Assembly: GCF_029626155.1 (NCBI RefSeq)
Contig: NZ_JARUBL010000001.1
Span: 1,240,001 to 1,304,000 of the forward strand
Source: Solwaraspora sp. WMMD1047
Lineage (GTDB): Bacteria; Actinomycetota; Actinomycetes; Mycobacteriales; Micromonosporaceae
Direction: 5' to 3'
DNA: 64,000 nt
The notes under the pieces are model-generated. The model was not told the DNA's origin. It was given only the letters and a program-made list of their open reading frames with translations, and ran no database searches. Positions 33,161-41,092 of the stretch are shown here, in pieces (the stretch's first letter is position 1; each line of letters begins with the position of its first letter). A program made the position numbers and the translations under genes.

Positions 33161-33563
33161 TCCGCGAGTCCGCCGTACCCCGTCGTGGGGTGTCGTAGAG
33201 CAGCCGCAGCCCCCGGTCGCGCAGCGCCGCCGACGCGGCCGCCACGTCGGCGACCGTGTACGCCACCTGCTGCAACCCCGGCCCGTTGCGGTCCAGGAAC
33301 TTCCCGATCGGCGAGTCGGCCGACAGCGGCGCCAGCAACTGCAGGCAGCCGCCCGCGACGGACGGCCCGACCGCCAGCATCGCCTCCCGGACCCCCTGCT
33401 CCGGGTTGGTCTCGGTGTGCACGCAGCGCATCCCGAAGACCCGCTCGTAGAATGCGATCGCGGCATCCAGATCGGCCACCGCGACGCCGACGTGATCGAT
33501 GCGGAGCAGGCCGATCCCTGTGACCAACTCGGCAGCGGGCTCGGGCGAGGTCTCTTCCGTCAT
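33090..33563 (-). CDS. mce: methylmalonyl-CoA epimerase (VOC family)
   Basis: 157 residues from the ATG at 33563; an upstream in-frame start at 33584 is less likely. Family motifs IDHVGVAV, ETNPEQGVREAML, LQLLAPLSADSPIGKFL, SRINFVHPKDAGGVLVEL. It interconverts (2R)- and (2S)-methylmalonyl-CoA. Metal ligands expected from the Propionibacterium enzyme are His24, Gln75 and Glu149 here, but the usual His of GLHHIAF is replaced: the segment reads GLQQVAY (Gln98, Gln99). It lies beside the thiolase, MeaB and mutase genes, in conserved actinobacterial order. A CAGACT hexamer ends 6 nt before the ATG. Confidence 0.9.
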   Translation of the reverse strand: MTEETSPEPAAELVTGIGLLRIDHVGVAVADLDAAIAFYERVFGMRCVHTETNPEQGVREAMLAVGPSVAGGCLQLLAPLSADSPIGKFLDRNGPGLQQVAYTVADVAAASAALRDRGLRLLYDTPRRGTADSRINFVHPKDAGGVLVELVEPAPGH

Positions 33564-33569
33564 CCCGCT

Positions 33570-33575
33570 AGTCTG
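33570..33575 (-). promoter_or_regulatory. -10-like hexamer CAGACT before mce
   Basis: On the minus strand CAGACT is followed by six bases and the ATG at 33563. Identical hexamer and spacing to the element before the hydrolase at 6545. Confidence 0.4.
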
Positions 33576-33655
33576 GCTGAACACCCGTTCAGGACTACGG
33601 CCGACCCACCACCCCCGCGGTCGCCGGGCACCCCACCCCTCGGAGGCGAACAGTC

Positions 33656-34843
33656 ATGACTTCGGTGATCGTCAGCGGCGCGCGTACCCCGATGGGCCGG
33701 CTGCTGGGCAACCTGAAGGACCTGCCGGCCACCCGGCTCGGCGCCGTGGCGATCGCCGCCGCGCTGGAGCGGGCCGGCATCCCCGGCGACCAGGTGCAGT
33801 ACGTGATCATGGGGCAGGTGCTGCAGGCCGGCGCCGGCCAGATCCCGGCCCGGCAGGCGGCCGTGGAGGCCGGCATCCCGATGTCGGTGCCGGCGCTGAC
33901 CATCAACAAGGTCTGCCTCTCCGGGCTCGACGCGATCGCCCTGGCCGACCAGCTGATCCGGGCCGGCGAGTTCGACATCGTGGTGGCCGGCGGGATGGAG
34001 TCGATGACCAACGCCCCGCACCTGCTGCTCGGCCAGCGCACCGGCTACAAGTACGGTGACGTGGTGGTACGCGACCACATGGCCATCGACGGCCTGACCG
34101 ACGCCTGGGACTGCTGCTCGATGGGGGAGTCCACCGAGCGGCACAACGCCGGGCGGGGCATCGACCGCGCCGCGCAGGACGCCTTCGCGGCGGCCAGCCA
34201 CCAGCGCGCGGCCGCCGCGCAGAAGAACGGTGCGTTCGCCGAGGAGATCGCCCCGGTCCGGATTCCCCAGCGCAAGGGCGACCCGCTGGTGATCAGCGAG
34301 GACGAGGGAATCCGGCCGGACACCACCGTCGACACCCTCGCCAAGCTGCGCCCGGCGTTCAGCGCCGACGGCACGATCACCGCCGGCAGCTCCTCGCCGA
34401 TCTCCGACGGCGCCTGCGCGGTGCTGGTGATGAGCAGGACGAAGGCGACCGAGCTGGGCCTGAGCTGGCTCGCCGAGATCGGCGCGCACGGCAACGTGGC
34501 CGGGCCGGACAACTCCCTGCACTCCCAGCCGTCCGCCGCCATCGACCACGCGCTGCGCAAGGCCGGCCTGACCGTCGCCGACCTGGACCTGATCGAGATC
34601 AACGAGGCGTTCGCCGCGGTCGGCGTCCAGTCGACCCGGGACCTCGGCGTGGATCCGGAGATCGTCAACGTCAACGGCGGGGCGATCGCGCTCGGCCACC
34701 CGATCGGGATGTCCGGCGCCCGGCTGGTGCTGACGCTGGCGTACGAGCTGCGCCGGCGCGGCGGCGGCACCGGCGCGGCCGCGCTCTGCGGCGGCGGCGG
34801 CCAGGGCGACGCGCTGATCATCCACGTACCCGCGGCCGGATGA
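33656..34843 (+). CDS. acetyl-CoA acetyltransferase (thiolase)
   Basis: 395 residues, ATG with GGAGG upstream. Thiolase active-site set: acylated Cys87 in INKVCLSG, His in [13 protein letters not shown], and the second Cys in [11 protein letters not shown]. Full family length. It condenses two acetyl-CoA to acetoacetyl-CoA or runs in reverse in degradation. The MeaB gene overlaps its stop by 4 nt, linking it to the acyl-CoA mutase pathway. It is divergent from the epimerase, with 92 nt between start codons. The symbol atoB/phaA/thlA is not assigned because physiology is not shown. Confidence 0.92.
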   Translation: MTSVIVSGARTPMGRLLGNLKDLPATRLGAVAIAAALERAGIPGDQVQYVIMGQVLQAGAGQIPARQAAVEAGIPMSVPALTINKVCLSGLDAIALADQLIRAGEFDIVVAGGMESMTNAPHLLLGQRTGYKYGDVVVRDHMAIDGLTDAWDCCSMGESTERHNAGRGIDRAAQDAFAAASHQRAAAAQKNGAFAEEIAPVRIPQRKGDPLVISEDEGIRPDTTVDTLAKLRPAFSADGTITAGSSSPISDGACAVLVMSRTKATELGLSWLAEIGAHGNVAGPDNSLHSQPSAAIDHALRKAGLTVADLDLIEINEAFAAVGVQSTRDLGVDPEIVNVNGGAIALGHPIGMSGARLVLTLAYELRRRGGGTGAAALCGGGGQGDALIIHVPAAG

Positions 34844-35829
34844 CCGGACCGGCGGCGGCAGCGGGCAGCATCCGGCGCAGCCGGGACGTGCCGATGCTTG
34901 TCGAGCGCGCCCGGGGCGGCGACCCCCGGGCGGTGGCCCGGCTGATCACCCTGGTCGAGTCCGGCGACGAACTGCTCCCCGAGGTGGCGGCCGGGCTGGC
35001 CCCGTACACGGGGAAGGCCCAGGTGGTCGGCCTGACCGGCTCGCCGGGGGTGGGCAAGTCGACCACCACCAACGAGCTGGTCCGGCAGTTGCGGGCCCGG
35101 GGACACCGGGTCGGCGTGCTGGCGGTCGATCCGTCCAGCCCGTTCACCGGCGGGGCGATCCTCGGCGACCGGGTCCGGATGCAGGACCACGCCACCGACC
35201 CCGGCGTCTACATCCGGTCGATGTCCAGCCGGGGACATCTCGGCGGGCTGGCGGCGGCCACTCCGCAGGCGGTGCGGGTGCTGGAGGGCGCCGGCTGCGA
35301 CGTGGTCCTGGTGGAGACCGTCGGGGTCGGCCAGGCCGAGGTCGAGGTGGCCTCGCTGGCCGACACCACGCTGGTGCTGCTCGCCCCCGGCATGGGCGAC
35401 GCGATCCAGGCGGTGAAGGCCGGCATCCTGGAGATCGCCGACATCTTCGTGGTGAACAAGGCCGACCGGGACGGCGCGGACGCCACCGTCCGCGACATCC
35501 AGGGCATGATCGCGCTCGGCGAGCGCGGTCCGGGCCAGTGGCGCCCGCAGGTGGTCCGGGCGGTGGCCGTGCGGGCCGAGGGGATCGACGAGGTCGCCTC
35601 GGCCATCGAGAAGCACCGCGGCTGGCTGGTCGAGCACGGCGAACTGCGCCGCCGGCGCGAGGCGCGGGCCGCCGCCGAGGTCGAGGCCATCGCGCTCGGC
35701 ACGCTCCGGGAGAAGTTGGGCTCGGTCCGCCACGGTACGGCGTTGCCGGCGCTCGCCGCCCGGGTCGCCGACGGCACCCTCGACCCGTACGCCGCCGCCA
35801 CCGAACTACTCGACCAACTCGATCACTGA
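34840..35829 (+). CDS. meaB: MeaB/ArgK-type GTPase, chaperone of adenosylcobalamin mutases
   Basis: 329 residues, ATG overlapping the thiolase stop (ATGA). Walker [10 protein letters not shown] (67-75), [40 protein letters not shown] for guanine specificity. MeaB proteins protect and reload the B12 cofactor of methylmalonyl- and isobutyryl-CoA mutases by GTP hydrolysis. The mutase gene is 3.5 kb downstream. A long charged helix ([20 protein letters not shown]) near the C-terminus is the dimerisation arm of the family. Confidence 0.93.
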   Translation: MTGPAAAAGSIRRSRDVPMLVERARGGDPRAVARLITLVESGDELLPEVAAGLAPYTGKAQVVGLTGSPGVGKSTTTNELVRQLRARGHRVGVLAVDPSSPFTGGAILGDRVRMQDHATDPGVYIRSMSSRGHLGGLAAATPQAVRVLEGAGCDVVLVETVGVGQAEVEVASLADTTLVLLAPGMGDAIQAVKAGILEIADIFVVNKADRDGADATVRDIQGMIALGERGPGQWRPQVVRAVAVRAEGIDEVASAIEKHRGWLVEHGELRRRREARAAAEVEAIALGTLREKLGSVRHGTALPALAARVADGTLDPYAAATELLDQLDH

Positions 35830-35914
35830 CGCGCGTCGACGTCCCTGATCCGCGGTCGCGCCGGTCGCCGAGGTTCTGACGCGGCACCGGTCCCCGCTGT
35901 GGCGGCGCTGGCGT

Positions 35915-35920
35915 TACCCT
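35915..35920 (+). promoter_or_regulatory. -10 hexamer TACCCT, leaderless spacing
   Basis: TACCCT ends 6 nt before the GTG at 35927, which has no Shine-Dalgarno sequence. Same hexamer and spacing as before the gene starting at 55280. Confidence 0.5.
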
Positions 35921-35926
35921 TCCCGG

Positions 35927-36598
35927 GTGAGCAGGACGGTGCGGGTCGATGCGATAACGGTCGGGTACGGCAGGGGCGAGCCCGTGCTGCGCGGGGTGTC
36001 GGCGGTGGCCGAGCCGGGCCGGATGCTCGCCGTCACCGGCCCGTCCGGGGCGGGCAAGACCACCCTGCTCTGGGCGATGGCCGGCCTGCTGCGACCGGTC
36101 GAGGGCAGCGTCACCGTGGACGGCGAACCGCTGCGCGACCGGGACGACGCGGTCGGTCGGGGCGTGGTGCTGGTGCCCCAGGACAACGGCCTCGCCGCGA
36201 TCCTGACCGCCGGGGAGAACCTTCAGGTCGCGCTGATCGCCGCCGGCGCGCCGCCGGTCGACGCCCGCCGGTCCAGCGCCGCCGCGCTGGAACGACTCGG
36301 CCTGGCCGGTCAGACCGACCAGCTCGTCGAGGAGCTCTCCGGTGGCCAGCAGCAGCGCACCGCGATCGCGCGCGGCCTGGCGCTCGGCGGCGACGTCCTG
36401 CTGGCCGACGAGGTGACGAGCGAGCTGGACGCCGGCAACCGCCAGCGCGTGCTGGAGCTGCTGCGCGAGGAGGCCGACCGGGGCGCGGCGGTGGTGTTCG
36501 CGACCCACGACGCCGAGGCGGCGGCCGCCTGCGACGCCGAACTGCACCTCCTGGACGGCCGGGCCGAACTGCTCCGCGCCGCCCCCATCGCAGCCTGA
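35927..36598 (+). CDS. ABC transporter ATP-binding protein (orphan)
   Basis: 223 residues, GTG start without ribosome site but with TACCCT at leaderless spacing. All ABC motifs are canonical: Walker A GPSGAGKTT (38-46), Q-loop VPQDNG, signature LSGGQQQR, Walker B VLLADEVTSELD, H-loop ATHDAEA. Size and sequence are like LolD/MacB-class ATPases that drive FtsX-type permeases. No permease gene is adjacent; the closest are the two giant FtsX-type permeases at 41986-48059, which have their own ATPase with a degenerate signature. Pairing between them is inference. Confidence 0.88.
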   Translation: MSRTVRVDAITVGYGRGEPVLRGVSAVAEPGRMLAVTGPSGAGKTTLLWAMAGLLRPVEGSVTVDGEPLRDRDDAVGRGVVLVPQDNGLAAILTAGENLQVALIAAGAPPVDARRSSAAALERLGLAGQTDQLVEELSGGQQQRTAIARGLALGGDVLLADEVTSELDAGNRQRVLELLREEADRGAAVVFATHDAEAAAACDAELHLLDGRAELLRAAPIAA

Positions 36599-36856
36599 GC
36601 CCCACCCTTGCACCTCCGATGATCGCGAGGGGTCGGAGGGCCCGAGCACGGCGAGCGCGCTGACCAGCGCTCAACCGGGTAGATCCGGACAGTCGAGTCG
36701 CGAATCGTCTAAGTCCGAATGGTGGACTCGATGATCGACCCGGGTCCCGGTGGCGTCGGGCTCCATGATCACGCACCGGCGTTTGGCTGAGACCCGGAAC
36801 ACGGCCGTAAAATCAACTCCGGGCCGATGAAGATCATATTTGCGGAGGAGGGTCCC
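36599..36856. other. intergenic stretch with an AT-rich promoter-like patch
   Basis: No convincing gene on either strand. The most notable part is CGTAAAATCAACTCC around 36807, an AT-rich patch about 45 nt before the small ORF at 36857 that could be a promoter region. Minus-strand open frames here lack coding-like third positions. Confidence 0.4.
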
Positions 36857-36958
36857 ATGCCGGGTTTCTCGACGGGCGCGCAGACAAGCGCTGACGCCCG
36901 TCCATTCACCCCTTCCTGGAGGATCAGTGACCTCTTCCATCCGCTGGATCTCTATTGA
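36857..36958 (+). CDS. small ORF of 33 codons with strong ribosome site
   Basis: ATG at 36857, TGA at 36956-36958, preceded by GGAGGAGGG at good spacing, the best ribosome site in this stretch. The product starts MPGFSTGAQTSADARP and has no recognised motif. It overlaps the start of the VOC gene at 36927 in another frame by 32 nt, so it could be an upstream ORF that couples or tunes translation of that gene. Whether the peptide itself has a role cannot be told. Confidence 0.4.
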   Translation: MPGFSTGAQTSADARPFTPSWRISDLFHPLDLY

Positions 36959-37313
36959 CTGTGCCGATCCTTATCCGCTGTCCCGTTTCTACGGAACCGT
37001 GACCGGATGGTCAACTGACGATGAAGACCAGCCCGGCCACGACGAGTGCGCCGTGCTGCCGCCTGCGCCAGGGCACCCTGGCCTGCTGTTTACCCGCGTT
37101 CCGGAGATGAAGGCAGGCAAGAACCGGCTGCACCTCGATCTGCAGCCGTTGGACTGCACCCGAGACGAGGAGGTCGAACGGGTCGTCGCGCTTGGTGCCA
37201 CGCTCATCGCGGACCGGCGTGGCCGAGGACAAGGCTGGATCGTGCTCGCCGACCCGGAGGGCAACGAGTTCTGCATGAACACGAGTCCCGCCGAGCGTGA
37301 CACGTCTGGATGA
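36927..37313 (+). CDS. VOC family (glyoxalase-like) protein
   Basis: 128 residues from the GTG at 36927, with GGAGG four bases upstream; the longer frame from 36840 lacks a ribosome site. One glyoxalase/bleomycin-resistance-type fold: SIRWISIDCADPYPLSRFYG, GLLFTRVPEMKAGKNRLHLDLQ in outline, VERVVALGATLI, WIVLADPEGNEFCM. These proteins act as small dioxygenases, isomerases or drug-binding proteins; substrate unknown. The His of RLHLDL and Glu of GNEFC are likely metal ligands. Codon use is somewhat less G/C-ending than in neighbours, and it borders the remnant-rich stretch. Confidence 0.85.
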   Translation: MTSSIRWISIDCADPYPLSRFYGTVTGWSTDDEDQPGHDECAVLPPAPGHPGLLFTRVPEMKAGKNRLHLDLQPLDCTRDEEVERVVALGATLIADRRGRGQGWIVLADPEGNEFCMNTSPAERDTSG

Positions 37314-37369
37314 CGTCGACGGCCGAGGACGCGGACGCTGGCGTCCGCGCCCTCGGCTGGACGGGCCGG

Positions 37370-37508
37370 TCTCCTTCCCGGACGGCGGCGGCCGGTCCGG
37401 TCTCGTCCTTCTCGATGATGCCGCCGGGCAAACTCCCAGCCGAAGGAGTCGGTGACGACGTTCGCCGTGCGCGTGCCACATCGTTGTGTGGTCGCTGTTC
37501 GGATCCAT
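37370..37508 (-). pseudogene. NUDIX hydrolase remnant, frameshifted and truncated
   Basis: On the minus strand one frame gives NVVTDSFGWEF and the next gives LPGGIIEKDETGPAAAVRE, which together read like the start of a NUDIX domain with the GGxxxExE part of the NUDIX box. The switch between frames occurs near 37430, so one base has been gained or lost. The rest of the box (REExxE) is missing after VRE at 37375. A possible original ATG is at 37508. The call rests on motif resemblance only. Confidence 0.45.
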
Positions 37509-37588
37509 GGTCTGTGACCTGGGAGAAGCGGCGCGTATAAAGGTCGGCGCATTTGGTCTCGTCGCGAAAGTATCGGGAAAAGTTTTAT

Positions 37589-37602
37589 CGAACACCTGTT
37601 CG
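37589..37602. promoter_or_regulatory. SOS (LexA) box-like palindrome CGAACACCTGTTCG
   Basis: Exact match to the CGAAC-N4-GTTCG consensus of Gram-positive LexA boxes. On the minus strand GATAAAAC, a possible -10, follows directly, pointing toward the broken NUDIX gene. A second half-like TGTTCG occurs at 37617. No intact gene starts within 300 nt on either side. Confidence 0.55.
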
Positions 37603-37683
37603 GGGTGGTGTGGGGTGTTCGGATGCGAGATAATTGTTGAATGCGGCAGCTGCAGTTGTTCAGTCGGCTGAGCTGGGCAGAAT

Positions 37684-37705
37684 GCGGGACCGGGCAAAGT
37701 CCCGC
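37684..37705. terminator. short hairpin GCGGGAC / GTCCCGC
   Basis: 7-bp perfect stem with an 8-nt loop at the edge of the remnant-rich stretch. No U-run on either side; could be a leftover terminator. Confidence 0.25.
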
Positions 37706-37789
37706 AACTACTGTCCCAGCCGTGACGAATTCCGCCGGGTCCACGAACGACACCGCGCGTGGGGCCTGCGGCGGCGGCACGCCGAGCGG

Positions 37790-37993
37790 CTACGCCGGGT
37801 CCGGGGCGGATCGGGCGCCCTCGCCGTGACGGCCGAACCGGCACGAACCGATTCCGGGCCAGGCCGAGAACGTGGCTGCCAAGCTCACCGCGGGGTGATC
37901 GCCGTGCCAGAGCATCACCATGCGGCCGGCACCGCTATAGCGGGCGAGGTGCGGGTCGGTGAGCCGGAAGCTGTCCGGGAACTGGCCGGGCAT
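37790..37993 (-). pseudogene. tannase/feruloyl-esterase-like fragment
   Basis: A 67-codon minus-strand frame with strongly G/C-ending codons. DSFRLTDPHLARYSGAGR followed by MVMLWHGDHPAVS resembles the region of tannase-family esterases that reads like DPDLSAFRARGGKLIxWHGxADxxI. The rest of an enzyme of about 500 residues is absent on both sides. It could be a short unrelated gene, but the resemblance and good codon use favour a decayed esterase. Confidence 0.35.
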
Positions 37994-38583
37994 GAGAGAC
38001 GACAGATTTCGCTAACGGCCACGGCGACAGCGGAAGCCGAAGATCGCGCAATACGTACGCCAAGCGGACCCAGGCGGCATCCGTATAACTCACGGGCACA
38101 CGGCGAGCAGGGCGCAGGCCGAGATCGGATCGATCGAGGTGCGGGTGGCCCGGGATCGAAGGAACGTTCTCTGTCTGATGCGAACTGCGTGGTCAGCGCG
38201 ATTTGCGGAGCTGCTTGGAAACGGACCACGAATGACAGGCGCTACCCTGACTCCGTCACGGGACGCTCCCCACCGCGAATGCGCCGCCCCATTCGTCCGT
38301 GCGGTGCGGCAGACCATCGTCGAATCCGGGCGGCAGCCAACCGGGATTGCCGGCACGGGTCCTTGCAGCCGACCCGCCTGCGGCTGCTGCTCGATCCGCA
38401 CGCTGCGCGAGGTGCTGGGCTGTCCGCTTGCCTGGATGCGTGCCGGTCCCACGACGGCCCGGTGGGTGACGTTCGAGGGTGACGTTCGGGGGCTGCCCAG
38501 GGGTGGGTTGCAGGGGGTACTGTGCCGAGCCATCGGATACCGCTGAGCAGCCGTTCGCACCCACCGAGGCCAGGGGAGACGAC

Positions 38584-39249
38584 ATGACCGAGATCGCGAC
38601 CGGGATTCCGGGACAGCGCCGCGACGATTCGCCGGAGGCCGGCACCGGGCCGGTCGCCGACGGGCTGGAGCAGGCCACCGAGGCGGGTGGGCCGGGTCCG
38701 GCCGGGACCGCCTTCGAACGGTTCGGCGACCGGGCCGGCGAGGCGGTCGACCGGGCCGGGGACGCCGTCGAGCGGGCCGCCGCCGCGTCCGGGCGGGTCG
38801 CCTCGCAGGTGGTCGACCGGCTGCGCAACAGCGCCGAGCTGGCCGCCGAGCGGGGTACCACGATCATCGCCGACGAGGTGGTGGAGAAGATCGCCGGCAT
38901 CGCCGCCCGCGAGGTGCCCGGGGTGTACGACCTCGGCGGCGACGTGGCCCGGTTCTTCGCCTCGGTCAAGGACCGGATCGGGTTGGGCGACGATGACGAC
39001 GACGCGGCCCGGGGCATGTCGGTCGAGCTCGACGGCCGCAGCGCCGTCGTCAACATCACCCTGGTCATCGAGTACGGCTTCGTCGTGCACTCGGTGACCG
39101 AGCGGGTCCGGGCCAAGGTGATCGGTGCGATCGAGAACCTGCTCGGCCTGGACGTCACCGAGGTGAACATCCGGGTCGACGACGTGCACGTCGAGGACGC
39201 CGGACCGGTCGGAGACGACGAGGCGAGGGCAGCCGACGACCCGGCGTGA
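38584..39249 (+). CDS. Asp23/Gls24 family envelope stress protein
   Basis: 221 residues from the ATG at 38584 (GGGGAG upstream). The first about 90 residues are a hydrophilic, Gly/Asp/Ala-rich region. The Asp23/Gls24 domain spans about 95-205: GTTIIADEVVEKIAGIAAREVPGV in outline, then SVELDGRSAVVNITLVIEYG, VTERVRAKVIGAIENLLGL, VTEVNIRVDDVHV. The family forms membrane-associated or cytoplasmic assemblies linked to cell-envelope stress in Gram-positives. It has no signal peptide. Located between the remnant stretch and the mutase gene; probably its own unit. Confidence 0.88.
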   Translation: MTEIATGIPGQRRDDSPEAGTGPVADGLEQATEAGGPGPAGTAFERFGDRAGEAVDRAGDAVERAAAASGRVASQVVDRLRNSAELAAERGTTIIADEVVEKIAGIAAREVPGVYDLGGDVARFFASVKDRIGLGDDDDDAARGMSVELDGRSAVVNITLVIEYGFVVHSVTERVRAKVIGAIENLLGLDVTEVNIRVDDVHVEDAGPVGDDEARAADDPA

Positions 39250-39304
39250 GCCGGCGGTTACCGGTCGGTCGGTGGTGACTTAGCGATCGTTCAGGAACGC
39301 CCCC

Positions 39305-39310
39305 TACACT
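39305..39310 (+). promoter_or_regulatory. -10 hexamer TACACT before the mutase gene
   Basis: TACACT lies 37 nt before the ATG at 39348; a strong GAGGAGGAG ribosome site sits in between. A leader of about 30 nt would result. -35 unclear. Confidence 0.45.
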
Positions 39311-39347
39311 CGACCACAGGTCGAGAACTCGAGGAGGAGCGCTCCGG

Positions 39348-41036
39348 ATGAACGCCGACGAGATCGCCGCCGGCCGGGCCCGCTGGCAGGCCCGGTACGA
39401 CGCCGCGAGCAAGCGGACCGCGGACTTCACCACCCTCTCCGGGACGACCGTCGACCCGGTGTACGGGCCACCCGAAGGCGCCGACCACCCCGGCTTCGAA
39501 CGGATCGGCTGGCCGGGCGAGTTCCCGTACACCCGGGGGTTGTATCCGACCGGCTATCGCGGGCGGACCTGGACCATCCGGCAGTTCGCCGGATTCGGCA
39601 ACGCCCGGCAGACCAACGAGCGGTACAAGATGATCCTCGGCGCCGGCGGCGGCGGGCTGTCGGTGGCGTTCGACATGCCCACCCTGATGGGGCGCGACTC
39701 CGACGACCCGCAGGCGCTCGGCGAGGTGGGCCACTGCGGGGTGGCCATCGACTCGGCCGCCGACATGCAGACCCTCTTCGACGGTATCGACCTGGCCGGC
39801 GTCACCACCTCGATGACCATCTCCGGGCCGGCGGTGCCGATCTTCTGCATGTACCTGGTCGCCGCCGAGCGCCAGGGCGCCGACCTGTCCCGGTTGGACG
39901 GCACCCTGCAGACCGACATCTTCAAGGAGTACATCGCCCAGAAGGAGTGGCTGTTCGACCCCGAGCCGCACCTGCGGCTGATCGGCGACCTGATGGAGTA
40001 CTGCGCGGCTGAGATCCCCCGGTACAAGCCGCTGTCGGTCTCCGGCTACCACATCCGGGAGGCCGGCTCGACCGCCGCCCAGGAACTGGCGTACACGCTC
40101 GCCGACGGGTTCGGCTACGTCGAACTGGGGCTGTCGCGCGGGCTGGACATCAACACGTTCGCGCCCGGACTGAGCTTCTTCTTCGACTCCCACCTCGACT
40201 TCTTCGAGGAGATCGCCAAGTTCCGGGCCGCCCGGCGGATCTGGGCCCGGTGGCTGCGCGACGTCTACGGCGCCACCGACGAACGGGCCCTCTGGCTGCG
40301 CTTCCACACCCAGACCGCCGGGGTGTCGCTGACCGCCCAACAGCCGGTCAACAACGTGGTACGCACCGCCGTCGAGGCCCTCGCCGCGGTGCTCGGCGGC
40401 ACCAACTCGCTGCACACCAACGCACTCGACGAGACGCTGGCGCTGCCGACCGACGAATCGGCGGAGATCGCCCTGCGTACCCAGCAGGTGCTGATGGAGG
40501 AGATCGGCCTGACGAACGTGGCCGACCCGCTCGGCGGCTCCTGGTACGTCGAGGCGCTCACCGACCGGATCGAGGCCGAGGCGGAGGAGATCTTCGCCCG
40601 GATCCGGGGGCTGGCCGGCGACGGCCCGCACCCGATCGGGCCGATGACCGCCGGCATCCTGCGCGGCATCGAGGACGGCTGGTTCACCGGCCAGATCGCC
40701 GAGTCCGCCTTCGCCTACCAGCAGGCCCTGGAGAAGGGCGACAAGAAGATCGTCGGGGTGAACTGCCACACCGGTACGGTCGCCAAGGAACTGGAGATCC
40801 TGCGCGTCTCGCACGAGGTGGAGGTCGAGCAGCGCCGGCTGCTGGCGGGGCGGAAGGCGGCCCGGGACACCCCCGCCGTCGAGGCGGCGATCGCCCGGCT
40901 GGTCGAGGTGTCCCGCACCGACGGCAACCTGATCCCGGCCATGCTCGACGCGGCCCGCGCCGAGGCCACCCTCGGGGAGATCTGCGACGCGTTGCGCACC
41001 GAATGGGGCATCTACCGCGAACCGGCCCGGTTCTGA
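39348..41036 (+). CDS. icmA: adenosylcobalamin-dependent acyl-CoA mutase large subunit, isobutyryl-CoA mutase type
   Basis: 562 residues, ATG with GAGGAGGAG upstream. A TIM-barrel mutase without the C-terminal B12-binding domain (no DxHxxG), so it needs a separate small subunit. Substrate-site residues are Phe80 (WTIRQFAGFGN) and Gln198 (EYIAQKEW). In methylmalonyl-CoA mutases these are Tyr and Arg, whereas Streptomyces IcmA has Phe80 and Gln198 at the same numbers. It should therefore interconvert isobutyryl- and n-butyryl-CoA. Length fits IcmA (about 566). The IcmB-type subunit gene is not in this window. MeaB (34840) would be its chaperone. Routine annotation would say methylmalonyl-CoA mutase. 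Confidence 0.88.
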   Translation: MNADEIAAGRARWQARYDAASKRTADFTTLSGTTVDPVYGPPEGADHPGFERIGWPGEFPYTRGLYPTGYRGRTWTIRQFAGFGNARQTNERYKMILGAGGGGLSVAFDMPTLMGRDSDDPQALGEVGHCGVAIDSAADMQTLFDGIDLAGVTTSMTISGPAVPIFCMYLVAAERQGADLSRLDGTLQTDIFKEYIAQKEWLFDPEPHLRLIGDLMEYCAAEIPRYKPLSVSGYHIREAGSTAAQELAYTLADGFGYVELGLSRGLDINTFAPGLSFFFDSHLDFFEEIAKFRAARRIWARWLRDVYGATDERALWLRFHTQTAGVSLTAQQPVNNVVRTAVEALAAVLGGTNSLHTNALDETLALPTDESAEIALRTQQVLMEEIGLTNVADPLGGSWYVEALTDRIEAEAEEIFARIRGLAGDGPHPIGPMTAGILRGIEDGWFTGQIAESAFAYQQALEKGDKKIVGVNCHTGTVAKELEILRVSHEVEVEQRRLLAGRKAARDTPAVEAAIARLVEVSRTDGNLIPAMLDAARAEATLGEICDALRTEWGIYREPARF

Positions 41037-41092
41037 TCCTGCCGGTCGGGCGCGGGGCGGTGATCGCAGTCGTTCCGTGGTAAGCACTTCCG

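Larger units (their letters stand above)
37314..38583. other. 1.27-kb gene-poor stretch with gene remnants
   Basis: No intact gene is convincing. The 282-codon plus-strand frame 37634-38482 has mixed third-position bases and no motif, so it is probably spurious. Visible pieces are a broken NUDIX fragment (37370-37508), an SOS-box-like palindrome (37589-37602), a hairpin (37684-37705) and a tannase-like fragment (37790-37993). 38000-38515 shows nothing recognisable. TACTGT at 38518-38523 may be the -10 of the Asp23 gene. The lower G+C around 37500-37690 sets it apart from its surroundings. Confidence 0.6.

Noticed and set aside
36671-36940. 89-codon minus-strand frame before the VOC gene
   Set aside because: No ribosome site or motif, and it runs opposite a better supported small ORF and gene start.
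37634-38482. 282-codon plus-strand frame in the gene-poor stretch
   Set aside because: Third-position bases are mixed, no ribosome site fits the start, and no family motif is seen.
38090-38560. Overlapping frames on both strands before the Asp23 gene
   Set aside because: Neither strand shows coding-like codon bias or a motif; more likely noncoding or degraded.
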